17,402 bases of DNA from Euryarchaeota archaeon UBA10 (GTDB lineage: Archaea; Thermoplasmatota; Poseidoniia; Poseidoniales; Poseidoniaceae), in the NCBI GenBank assembly GCA_002498185.1, contig DAGO01000009.1:10068-27469 (forward strand), read 5' to 3'. This document shows positions 1 through 7,686 of the stretch, piece after piece. Position numbers and translations under genes: made by a program. Every line of letters begins with the position of its first letter. The stretch's first letter is position 1. A model generated the notes under the pieces. The model had not been told where the DNA came from and made no database searches. It saw nothing but the letters and a program-made list of their open reading frames with translations.

Positions 1-2735
1 GTCTGAACCTCATATGTCAGCCCACTTTCCACATCGATATCCGGCATTTGGATTGAGATGAAGAATGAGCCGTTAACGTTTGAAGTATCTCTCCAGTCAG
101 CATGTACGAAGCCATTCTGAGCAATTCTAACATCGAAAGCGCTGTCCTTAGGAGCATCGGTAGAATCTGCAAACCACATTGCACCTTGGAAGTGCAAAGT
201 TTCACCTGCTGCAACCCAACTTCCATCTTCAACATCGGTAGAGGTTACCTCTCCATCATTGTCTCTAACATTCAGCCAGCCAAGTCCGAAGGAATTGTTC
301 ACCCTCAGTCCTGTATCGCTTGATAACGGCGTCGGAGAGAATCCTGCACTACCGGTTGTATCAATACAACTGGTCACAAATCGGACATTCTCTTGGTCAG
401 GGAAATTAGATGTTACATAGAATAACCAATGTATTTCCAAAATTCCATTGTTCAGATAAGACCATGATGATTGGTCGATTTCAACCCAGTCATCAGGATC
501 ATTAGGGGACGGGAAGATATCCCCGTCTTGCCATTCTAGCGTAGGTGCACTAGAAGCAGGAGAGGCAAGGAAAGATAGCGATGCAGACTGAATGTAGTTA
601 TTTGCCCCATCACCGACAATGTGTCTAGTGACGACCTCGTATGGTTCATTTCTCTCGTGCAAAATTTCTCCGTCTGGAATCGTGATATCCAAGTTAACTG
701 TGTTAATCGAATAGGTCACACTGAACCTTTCCAAAACCACTGTTCCAGCAGACTGTGAACTGACATAAATAGGGATCACTACATTGCCTGCTCCAGTATC
801 GGGAATTAGGTCATTGAATGCCTTGACAAATGCTGTGCCGCCACGAGTTGTCGTTCCTAGCAACACGCCCTGACTTGTCCATTCCTTGCTACCGTCTCCG
901 CCGATATCGATTCCAACTTGTTCTGGAGCATTGGTGTGTAGCGCTATCTGTAAGTCATCCAGAGTAGGAGTGTTTGTTCCTGTAGATGTGAATCTGACAT
1001 AGATGTAGATGTATCCACTGGTCATTGAAACTGTCTTTGAATCGCCGCTGAATCCGAAAACCTTGGTCGATGTGTCTTGGAATTCTACTTGCAATCCAGT
1101 ACCGGAGGGGGTTGTAGCGTTCCACCATGCTGTAATTGCTACCGGTGCGTTTCCGGAATAGTAGTTTGAGCGAATCTGGAAGTATCCGCTAGTTTGGTAG
1201 CTAGTCGAATAAGTCAAAGATACGAAATCCAATACGGGTGTCTCGCTAGAAGTTCCGTTGAGGTATGCCTTCCAAACGATACTCGAACCTGGATTTGTGA
1301 AAGTGAGTTTCTGATTGTATATTCCACTAATCCAAGTTGTACCACCGTCATTTGATACTTGCAATCTTATGCTTGTGTTAGTAGGTATGTAACCGACTAA
1401 TGCTGAAACTGTGATTTCAGTTATCTGCCTAGACAAGGAAGTTGTTGTGCTGGTAACAACCGATGAAGAGGAGGAAACCGTTCGATGATCGTAGACCGCA
1501 CCGGTTCCTTGGCGCTGAATTTTGTTAGTTGTTGATGAACAGTATGAACTGTAATGGCATTGGTATCCGAATGTATTGTCACCCAGTTGGTCCATTCCAT
1601 AGTGGCCACCTCCTGAAATCTTAATTTTGCCCATTCCTTCTACGAAAATTCCATTCATAGAGAAGTGATTGTGATATCCTTCACTTCGGTAATATTCGTT
1701 TGTAACGATTTTTGGTAGGTCTACAATAAGTCCACTCGGTTGTGTGCTCGTAGAACCCATTTGTTCTCTAGAACCAAGTAGCCAACTTCCGTTGACTGAG
1801 GTTGGAGAACTCGGGTTAACCTCGTACAGATACCTGTTGTAATTTGGATATACTGCTTCATACATCAAAACGAACATTCGTCCTGTATCTTCATCCACAT
1901 CTACACCCATTGGGTAATAATTTCCTGAATAAGAATAGGTTCCTTGGCAAGTCCATGAACCAGTGGACGAAACAGACCACTTGACTAAGATACGATAGCT
2001 GTAAGATACCGTCCAAACATTTCCATTACCGTCGCTAGTTGCATCGTAGGTAGAGTACAATGGAGTGGAATAGGAACATGACCCTGCGCTAACACTGGAC
2101 GTTCCTATGTAAGACCCAGTAGTAGAGTTGTATCGCTTGACTATTGGTGTAGTGTAGACCGATGTTGATGAATAAGTTGCAGAGTGATATTCATCTTCAT
2201 GAGCGATAATAAAGCCACGGTAGTTGGATGTTGAAGAGGTCAGCGAGAATGAGGTTAGAGATTTAGTTGAACCAATGAATCCTTGGTCTCCATTTGCTGC
2301 AAATCCTCCAGTGTTGTTAATCGTACCAGTTGATGTAGCCTCTGCTGAACGGTCCATTCCATTGACATTATTTGTCGGATTGCCAACCAACTGAACTTGC
2401 CCGTTTCCAACTTCAAGGTTATATCGGGAACCATAAGCAAAGCCTGGCGGAGTACCACTCCATTGACCTGTACCCGCACCACCGAAATCAGAATTAGTGG
2501 TCATGTTACCCCACATGGTTGAGGAAGGCTCTCCTGCAATGTCAAACGTCGCCGAGGAAACCTCAGCACCGTACGGGAATGTTAGGTTTCCAGCGAAACC
2601 ATCCCCTGTTCCCGTGAAGGTGTGAGTGTAAGATGTAGAACCATCTTGGAATTGGGTTTCGGTAACATCTGCTAATGCCATTGGAGACAATACAGAAATT
2701 ACGAATAATGCAGTTAAGAACAGTGATTTTCTCAT
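1..2735 (-). CDS. Large secreted beta-rich protein, C-terminus beyond the left edge
   Basis: The frame is open for 911 codons from an ATG at 2735 to the edge of the window with no stop, so the 3' end is missing. Residues 1-22 are a clear signal peptide: MRK, a hydrophobic core (SLFLTALFVISVL) and an ALA cleavage site followed by Asp. The mature part is rich in Ser, Thr, Gly, Asn, Tyr and Trp, has many N-x-S/T sequons and very few Cys. A segment near residue 278 (VDVDEDTGRMFVLMY) reads like a beta-propeller strand, and one near residue 461 (VSNDGGTTW) resembles BNR or discoidin-type repeats. A later portion near 598-624 (VGIDIGGDGSKEW) looks like jelly-roll or Ig-like modules. No catalytic motif was recognised. 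It is probably a cell-surface or extracellular protein, but the exact family is unknown. It is transcribed divergently from the small membrane protein and signal peptidase genes. Confidence 0.85.
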   Translation of the reverse strand, partial: MRKSLFLTALFVISVLSPMALADVTETQFQDGSTSYTHTFTGTGDGFAGNLTFPYGAEVSSATFDIAGEPSSTMWGNMTTNSDFGGAGTGQWSGTPPGFAYGSRYNLEVGNGQVQLVGNPTNNVNGMDRSAEATSTGTINNTGGFAANGDQGFIGSTKSLTSFSLTSSTSNYRGFIIAHEDEYHSATYSSTSVYTTPIVKRYNSTTGSYIGTSSVSAGSCSYSTPLYSTYDATSDGNGNVWTVSYSYRILVKWSVSSTGSWTCQGTYSYSGNYYPMGVDVDEDTGRMFVLMYEAVYPNYNRYLYEVNPSSPTSVNGSWLLGSREQMGSTSTQPSGLIVDLPKIVTNEYYRSEGYHNHFSMNGIFVEGMGKIKISGGGHYGMDQLGDNTFGYQCHYSSYCSSTTNKIQRQGTGAVYDHRTVSSSSSVVTSTTTSLSRQITEITVSALVGYIPTNTSIRLQVSNDGGTTWISGIYNQKLTFTNPGSSIVWKAYLNGTSSETPVLDFVSLTYSTSYQTSGYFQIRSNYYSGNAPVAITAWWNATTPSGTGLQVEFQDTSTKVFGFSGDSKTVSMTSGYIYIYVRFTSTGTNTPTLDDLQIALHTNAPEQVGIDIGGDGSKEWTSQGVLLGTTTRGGTAFVKAFNDLIPDTGAGNVVIPIYVSSQSAGTVVLERFSVTYSINTVNLDITIPDGEILHERNEPYEVVTRHIVGDGANNYIQSASLSFLASPASSAPTLEWQDGDIFPSPNDPDDWVEIDQSSWSYLNNGILEIHWLFYVTSNFPDQENVRFVTSCIDTTGSAGFSPTPLSSDTGLRVNNSFGLGWLNVRDNDGEVTSTDVEDGSWVAAGETLHFQGAMWFADSTDAPKDSAFDVRIAQNGFVHADWRDTSNVNGSFFISIQMPDIDVESGLTYEVQ

Positions 2736-2757
2736 AGTTAACCCGCCTTTTCGCCCT

Positions 2758-2774
2758 GTGGGCCTTCGGCCCAC
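2758..2774 (-). promoter_or_regulatory. Perfect 7-bp hairpin in the 5' leader of the large secreted protein gene
   Basis: GTGGGCC and GGCCCAC are perfect inverted arms around a 3-base loop. On the minus strand a TATA-like GTATAG at 2795-2800 lies about 24 bases upstream of the hairpin, so a transcript could begin at or just before the stem. It would carry the stem-loop within a leader of roughly 40 bases before the ATG at 2735. A role in mRNA stability or translation is inference. Confidence 0.45.
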
Positions 2775-2871
2775 GCGATTGCATACCATTTCAACTATAC
2801 TCCGTCAAGTCACTTTCGCAAATAGCAAAAATCGAATAAGAAGCCTGACTTTCGCCAAACAGGCGAGACAC

Positions 2872-3243
2872 ATGGGATGGTGGGAAAACCAGCACGGAAA
2901 TCAACTCAGAATTTCAGGTACTGCAACATTTGCATTCGGCTTACTGACAACCATGTCGGCTGCACAATTGATGTTTTTACAAGACAATGCTGACTTCGCA
3001 GAATATACCGGTATCGCAATTGTTCTAATCGTTATTGGAGCCATAGGGCTTGCAGTGTCGGCTCCTGCGTTCATTAATTTGAGTGCCAGAGCCAAGACAC
3101 TAGAGACAATCAAGACAATCAAGTCAACTTCTGAGCTGCGAAAGATGAAGCCAGATGGTGATGAAGCCGCACGCATCCTAGGCGGTGGCCATCAAGAAGC
3201 ATGGAATGCATTCCTTCAAGAGAAGGGATTGAAGAAGCGCTGA
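2872..3243 (+). CDS. Small membrane protein with two predicted helices
   Basis: This 124-residue protein starts MGWWENQHGN. It has two hydrophobic segments, about residues 17-39 (GTATFAFGLLTTMSA region) and 46-68 (TGIAIVLIVIGAIGLAVSA). A charged cytoplasmic-looking tail of about 50 residues, rich in Lys and Glu, ends KGLKKR. No family was recognised. The frame can be extended upstream to a GTG at 2758, but the added 38 residues are basic, unlike a membrane-protein N-terminus, and would start inside the hairpin, so the ATG at 2872 was chosen. The stop is only 16 bases before the signal peptidase start, which suggests co-transcription. A role linked to secretion is only inferred from this position. 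Confidence 0.7.
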   Translation: MGWWENQHGNQLRISGTATFAFGLLTTMSAAQLMFLQDNADFAEYTGIAIVLIVIGAIGLAVSAPAFINLSARAKTLETIKTIKSTSELRKMKPDGDEAARILGGGHQEAWNAFLQEKGLKKR

Positions 3244-3259
3244 TTACTGGGTAGTTGTA

Positions 3260-4222
3260 ATGGGCGAGTACAATCCAACGCGCACTCTCGTCCGTGAACT
3301 TGCTTTAGCGGCGGGAATGATAACACTCCTAGTCCTTGCTATGTGGGCGCATACCGGTTCAATGCCTCCATTAGTTGTGGTTGAATCTAACTCGATGCAA
3401 CACGATTCGAACGGTGAAATCGGGACGATAGACGCAGGAGATTTGATCCTAGTACATTCACCAGAGGATAATCGAATCATCACTTTCGCAGAAGCAACTG
3501 ACCCAAAATCAGACTACTACGGCTATGAGTCTCTCGGAATGGAAGGGGACGTAATCATTTACGAACGAAATGGAGAGAGCGATAGTACACCGATTATTCA
3601 CCGCGCACTATTCGAAATTTCAATCGGTGAGTACGTGCCTGCAGAAAATCAAGATGGTTGTGAAGGCGGTGTGTTCTGGAATGGCCTCTGTATCACATCG
3701 TGGTCTGTACCCGGCTCTGACCAAGTGAATGTCAAAGAAATCAACCTAATTTTCGATGGAGTGAACACTGGGAAGTATTCCTGTGGCGGCATTGCTGCAC
3801 AACATGGCTCCGAGTGGTTTAGCGTCGAGAATTATACTCCTATGAATCCTGGCTATATCACCTTAGGAGACAATAATGATTGCAATGATGACCAAGGCGT
3901 GTTTGAATTTGCTCAAGGCCTATCTTCAATTCACAGCGGCATGATTAGACCTGTTCAAGAAGATTGGGTCATCGGTATTTCGGGCGCTGAAATCCCTTGG
4001 TTGGGAACTGTCAAATTGATGGTTAGTGGAGGAGATTCTCCCGGTGTAAGTCAAGTGCCGGGGCTATCATTTGTATTCCTAATTGCATTTGTAGGGGTAG
4101 TTCTGGCAGCTCCTGCTGTAATTGAACCTCTAATCAATAGAATTCTGCGCAACTCACCTGAAGCAATCGAGGCCGAGAGGGAGAACGCAATTGCGATGAT
4201 TTATTCCTCTGAAGAAGAATAA
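3260..4222 (+). CDS. Signal peptidase I, archaeal/ER type (family S26B)
   Basis: This membrane protease would cleave signal peptides from Sec-exported proteins on the outer face of the membrane. The 320-residue protein has an N-terminal helix at about residues 14-31. Next come the Ser box VESNSM with the likely nucleophile Ser45, the His box IIHRAL with His114 (His in place of the bacterial Lys), and GYITLGDNND with Asp204. A further Asp at 210 matches the spacing of the second essential Asp known from the Methanococcus enzyme. Between the His and Asp boxes lies a stretch of about 80 residues with three Cys (134, 144, 175), which may pair with each other or with Cys208. A second hydrophobic helix sits at about 268-288, followed by a charged tail ending SSEEE. 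It follows the small membrane protein gene by 16 bases and overlaps the minus-strand gene at 4201-4749 by 22 bases, tail to tail. Confidence 0.9.
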   Translation: MGEYNPTRTLVRELALAAGMITLLVLAMWAHTGSMPPLVVVESNSMQHDSNGEIGTIDAGDLILVHSPEDNRIITFAEATDPKSDYYGYESLGMEGDVIIYERNGESDSTPIIHRALFEISIGEYVPAENQDGCEGGVFWNGLCITSWSVPGSDQVNVKEINLIFDGVNTGKYSCGGIAAQHGSEWFSVENYTPMNPGYITLGDNNDCNDDQGVFEFAQGLSSIHSGMIRPVQEDWVIGISGAEIPWLGTVKLMVSGGDSPGVSQVPGLSFVFLIAFVGVVLAAPAVIEPLINRILRNSPEAIEAERENAIAMIYSSEEE

Positions 4223-4749
4223 CTGAATTTCTCACCCGCGAGTTTGTAATCTGCACTGTCCAATCTAAATTCAACATATCTGACTTCATCACTAATGTCG
4301 GAAAGATTGGCTTGGTCTAATAATTTCTCAACTCGGTCTCTAGTACGCTTTAGACTTGACAACCTTTGTTGCCTAGTCTTTGGAATGCTTGATTCCCCAC
4401 GAATTTCCTTTAACCAAGTTTCGAGCAAATTAGACGCCCAGTCAGGAGATTGAGCAACTCTAGGTGCCAAAAGAATATCATTGGAGCGATGTCTTATCCT
4501 AACGAAACCATCAGACATCCTGCGAGTCTGAATTGAGTTCGGCTGCCATTGGCTTTGGCGAATAATTAGTGAATCTTCTTCAATAATTTCTCCACCTTCA
4601 GTGGACAAATCCATGATTGCGACTCTGTCGGGAAGGCGAAGCAGTAACTGGACAAAATCATCATCCTGCGCCCATACGGTAATCTCTACTGGATCTTCTC
4701 CAAGAGTCTCGGCAATCCATGATTTCACTTCATGCCCCACTGCGTCCAT
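4201..4749 (-). CDS. Uncharacterised 182-residue acidic protein
   Basis: The family was not recognised. The protein is soluble, without a signal peptide or membrane segment. Residues 1-100 look like a mixed alpha/beta domain: an amphipathic N-terminal helix (HEVKSWIAETLG), then strands ITVWAQDDDFVQLLLRL and VAIMDLS. Residues about 105-145 are helical and contain a Trp pair (DWASNLLETWLKEIRG) followed by a basic, coiled-coil-like stretch (RQQRLSSLKRTRDRVEKLL). The C-terminus ends SSSEE. Its last 22 bases overlap the end of the signal peptidase gene on the other strand. The start codon at 4749 lies 73 bases from the divergent M50 protease gene, and the shared gap holds a weak TATA-like element (GTTTAGTT, about 4777-4784, minus strand). 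The length and coherent composition make it a likely real gene. Confidence 0.7.
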   Translation of the reverse strand: MDAVGHEVKSWIAETLGEDPVEITVWAQDDDFVQLLLRLPDRVAIMDLSTEGGEIIEEDSLIIRQSQWQPNSIQTRRMSDGFVRIRHRSNDILLAPRVAQSPDWASNLLETWLKEIRGESSIPKTRQQRLSSLKRTRDRVEKLLDQANLSDISDEVRYVEFRLDSADYKLAGEKFSYSSSEE

Positions 4750-4822
4750 GATGGTGCCAGCGCGACGCCCTTCAAGAACTAAACGACACGGGGTTGAAGT
4801 GTGAGTCCTCAGTGGGCGGTGT

Positions 4823-6286
4823 ATGGCAAGCGGTTTCCTGTCGGTTCAATTCGGCTGGACTGAGGTGTTCCTGCTTGTTCTAGCGTGGTATCTATTGCTC
4901 AGATACTGGGAAAATAGCGGCAAGCTGGATGAGTGGAATGCTTCGAGGATTTTCTTCGGGATGGTCTTGATGGTTCGAACATCGAAGGGCAAAAAATCTC
5001 TCGAGAAGGTCTCCAAACCTCGTAAATTTTGGCGAGCATACGGAGAGTTATCTCTTTGGGTTTGCTGGGGTGCAATGTTTTTTGTTGCACTTGGAATTAT
5101 TCTCGCAATCGTTTCTCTAATCATGATGGGCAATCAACAAGAGGCAAGGCCGGTTTCAGAATTAGTCGCAATACCTGGCTTGAGCCCGATTATTCCTCTG
5201 GGTTGGGGAGTTATTGCCTTCGTGGTGTGTCTAGTAATACATGAATTCGGACACGGCATTCAAGCAAGGGCACACGGCATGCGTGTACGTAATTTCGGAT
5301 TACTGATGGCTGGCCCGCTACCTTTGGGAGCATTTGCTGAACCAGAATACACTGAGATTGTCAATTCTCCAAGACGAGAAAGACAGAGAATGTTCGCTGC
5401 TGGCCCAGCAACAAATATCTTTGCAGCCTTCATTCTAATAGTACTGCTAGGGCAAGTAGCAGGTCAATTCTCAGCAGCGGACCCCGGTGTACACTCTAGT
5501 CAAATCATCGTAGATTCGGGAGCGGATGAAGCTGGATTAGAAGCGTGGGATGTTATCACTTCGATTAACGGAAGTGACATTCAAGACTCAAACGATTTCG
5601 CTGACGTGATGGATGGATTATCTGCGGGACAAATCGTACCCATGGAAGTGGTGCGCTACAGAAATGGAACCACGGAAACTCTGATGGTTAATCTGACTGA
5701 CAAATACGATTATTACCTCGAACTTGGAGTTGATGAAGAATCACTCAAGGCCATGGATATCGAACAAGGTGATGCTTTCTTAGGAGTGCAAAATCTTGCA
5801 GGAGGCACTGCAGGAGTGGACCGTCTTGCAGGATGGGCGCATCCTGATTTCGAGACCAGCGCTGTAGGCTACCTAATCAGTGTTCCAATAAATGTGGGGC
5901 AACTTCTGATTACGCCGTTCGAATACCAAGGAGTAGCTATCCATCCTGCTCAAGAAGAAATGCTCGATTCAGGCGATGGTTGGCTTGCATCGACCATTGG
6001 ATTGAGTGGTTTGTTATTCTTGGTCAATCTACTCTTCTGGCTGATTTGGGTCAATATCCTACTTGGCTTAACCAATCTGTTCCCAATGATTCCTTTCGAT
6101 GGAGGACATTTGTTCAAGGATATCGTTCATGGAATAATGACTGGAATTAGAAATCTCGGTAAGAAAACTGGACTGTACAAGGTTCATCCACTCTGGGTTG
6201 AACATGTAACTAGGAAAGCATCATCACTATCTTCGATGCTATTGCTAATTGTCTTGGTTCTACTCATCGGTGCACCATATCTGTGA
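4823..6286 (+). CDS. Site-2-type M50 membrane metalloprotease with PDZ domain
   Basis: It is predicted to cut transmembrane segments of substrates inside the membrane, using zinc. In this 487-residue protein the zinc motif HEFGH is at residues 140-144, within a hydrophobic helix. The second conserved element NLFPMIPFDGG is at about 418-428, with Asp426 as the likely third zinc ligand. Membrane segments are visible at about 12-28, 78-102, 125-145, 193-213, 390-416 and 469-485. A PDZ-like domain at about 225-295 (ADEAGLEAWDVITSINGSDI) sits between the two halves of the active site, as in the RseP and archaeal S2P families. The conserved GPATNIFAA is at 194-202. Regulated proteolysis of a membrane-anchored factor is the usual role, but no candidate substrate such as an anti-sigma-like protein is visible here. 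The gene ends inside the convergent hjc gene, with a 23-base overlap. Confidence 0.9.
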   Translation: MASGFLSVQFGWTEVFLLVLAWYLLLRYWENSGKLDEWNASRIFFGMVLMVRTSKGKKSLEKVSKPRKFWRAYGELSLWVCWGAMFFVALGIILAIVSLIMMGNQQEARPVSELVAIPGLSPIIPLGWGVIAFVVCLVIHEFGHGIQARAHGMRVRNFGLLMAGPLPLGAFAEPEYTEIVNSPRRERQRMFAAGPATNIFAAFILIVLLGQVAGQFSAADPGVHSSQIIVDSGADEAGLEAWDVITSINGSDIQDSNDFADVMDGLSAGQIVPMEVVRYRNGTTETLMVNLTDKYDYYLELGVDEESLKAMDIEQGDAFLGVQNLAGGTAGVDRLAGWAHPDFETSAVGYLISVPINVGQLLITPFEYQGVAIHPAQEEMLDSGDGWLASTIGLSGLLFLVNLLFWLIWVNILLGLTNLFPMIPFDGGHLFKDIVHGIMTGIRNLGKKTGLYKVHPLWVEHVTRKASSLSSMLLLIVLVLLIGAPYL

Positions 6287-6887
6287 TTCGCAACTGAGAT
6301 GGTTCTGAATCTTCAACTGTGCCTTGTTCTACTGCCTTTATTCTCTTGTCAAGAGATTCTAGAGAGGCACCAGACTCTCTTCTGCAAACCAGTGCCAAGA
6401 ATTTGTGCAATGGCATTCCTTTCTCCCAATCTAGGAACGGTTTACCGTTTCGCGTCAATGGTAGGGCGGGAATTCTTCTGGTCAGCATTCCTAATCTGCC
6501 GCTCAGGCGTCCAACCTCGACTCTGAATATACGCCATGAGTCTCCTCGGACGCCTTTCAATCTGTAAGCGTACAATGGCATCAATTCACAGCGTTTGCCT
6601 TCGTAAATCATAGCTTGATATTGGTCCCATGTTCTTCCCGACAAGTATAGCTTAGACTTCTTGGAAGTTTTTACTTCAATAGGGAAGCAGAGGTCACCTC
6701 TCAAAGCGAGTAAATCCCCGCTACCTTCCATTCCAGAACCCGCTGCTCTAACTACTAAGAACGGTCTTTCGATTACTTGTCTGGCCCTTGCCTTAGCAAC
6801 AGGGTCGCATGATCTAGTAACTGCATCTACTCCTTTTGGTATACCTGCGAGAACTGCTCGGAGTTCTCTCTCATACTGTCCTGCCAC
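6264..6887 (-). CDS. hjc: Archaeal Holliday-junction resolvase Hjc, enlarged form
   Basis: Hjc is a dimeric nuclease that cuts four-way DNA junctions during recombination and fork repair. The nuclease signature is intact: YERELR with Glu6, GSGDLLAL with Asp58, IEVKTSKK with Glu71 and Lys73, and the RAAGSG loop at 47-52. These correspond to the Glu, Asp and Glu-x-Lys active site of archaeal Hjc. At 207 residues it is much longer than the usual roughly 120-140. About 25 extra residues lie between the first catalytic helix and the FLVVRAAGSG strand (about 14-40). An extension after about residue 130 contains FLDWEKGMPLHKFL. The start is GTG at 6887, and no better in-frame start is visible. It overlaps the M50 gene tail to tail and is transcribed divergently from the RuvC-fold gene across an 82-base gap. 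Confidence 0.88.
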   Translation of the reverse strand: MAGQYERELRAVLAGIPKGVDAVTRSCDPVAKARARQVIERPFLVVRAAGSGMEGSGDLLALRGDLCFPIEVKTSKKSKLYLSGRTWDQYQAMIYEGKRCELMPLYAYRLKGVRGDSWRIFRVEVGRLSGRLGMLTRRIPALPLTRNGKPFLDWEKGMPLHKFLALVCRRESGASLESLDKRIKAVEQGTVEDSEPSQLRITDMVHR

Positions 6888-6969
6888 GATAGTGAATCGA
6901 TGTCAAGTGCTTTTGATGATATCGCTGTTTACGCGTCATATTGAAGCGTGATAGACACTAGGACAGCAT

Positions 6970-7686
6970 GTGCGCCGAATAGCGGTCAGGACGGATGATT
7001 TCCGACTTTCATTCCACTTAATGCGGGAGTTGAAGAGAAGGAAATGTGACTTCGTAATGCTGTCATCTGGCGAAAAATGGGATGGAGTTCTGCTAACATC
7101 ACCTGAAGAAGTTCAAGATGGTGAGATTCCAGCAACTGAAGAAACACTGGAAATATCTGTTGAAAGAGCAATTCAAGCATCAAGGGGCTTGGATTCCGCT
7201 GTACAGCTAGTCTTCGGCGTAGACCCGGGCCCTCGACCTGGAATCGCTTGGCTGGCCGATGGAATTGTTGTCGGTAGCGCTCAACTCGAGCAAATCGATA
7301 GTGTAGCAGACCATATCGTTGGCCTGTCTTTGGCGGTTGAACACAAGAGAATGTGTGTCAAAGTAGGGGATGGTGCACCTCTAATCCGTGATAGAATCAT
7401 CAATCAATTGATTCTCAGAGGCATTGAAACTTTGGAAGTAAATGAGTATCGAACCAGTCAAGGTTCACGAATCAAAACCCACTTGCATGCAGCGACAAGA
7501 ATCGCACTCATGGGAGGATCCAGAGTGCATCACATCAGGGAATTGAATCCCACTGAAGGAGATTTGAAAGAGATACAGAGGCAATCCCGAATAATGAGTT
7601 CAGGGAACTTGACAATCTCTACCGAACTCGCTAGACGAGTCGCCTGTGGCGAATTATCTATGGAAGATGCCATCAAGAGAGCCTGA
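6970..7686 (+). CDS. Predicted RuvC-like (RNase H-fold) nuclease
   Basis: This 238-residue protein has two parts. Residues 1-48 resemble a small alpha/beta domain (RIAVRTDDFRLSFHLMRELK). From about residue 80 there is an RNase H-like start, VFGVDPGPRPGIAWL, in which Asp85 matches the first catalytic acid of RuvC/YqgF proteins. VKVGDG (Asp134) and LEVNEY (Glu155/Glu158) follow at spacing compatible with later acids. THLHAATRIALMGG at 170-183 resembles the C-terminal helix region of archaeal RuvC-like proteins. The fold assignment is by motif, and the exact substrate is unknown. The GTG start at 6970 is embedded in ATGTG; the ATG two bases earlier gives only four codons. A TATA-like TCATATTGA at 6936-6944 suits a nearly leaderless transcript. 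It is divergent from hjc and overlaps dacZ by 14 bases at its 3' end. Confidence 0.7.
   Translation: MRRIAVRTDDFRLSFHLMRELKRRKCDFVMLSSGEKWDGVLLTSPEEVQDGEIPATEETLEISVERAIQASRGLDSAVQLVFGVDPGPRPGIAWLADGIVVGSAQLEQIDSVADHIVGLSLAVEHKRMCVKVGDGAPLIRDRIINQLILRGIETLEVNEYRTSQGSRIKTHLHAATRIALMGGSRVHHIRELNPTEGDLKEIQRQSRIMSSGNLTISTELARRVACGELSMEDAIKRA

Noticed and set aside
2758..2871. Upstream in-frame extension of the small membrane protein to a GTG start
   Set aside because: The extra 38 residues are basic and do not resemble the conserved-looking membrane protein, and the GTG falls inside a perfect hairpin. The ATG at 2872 is a better start.
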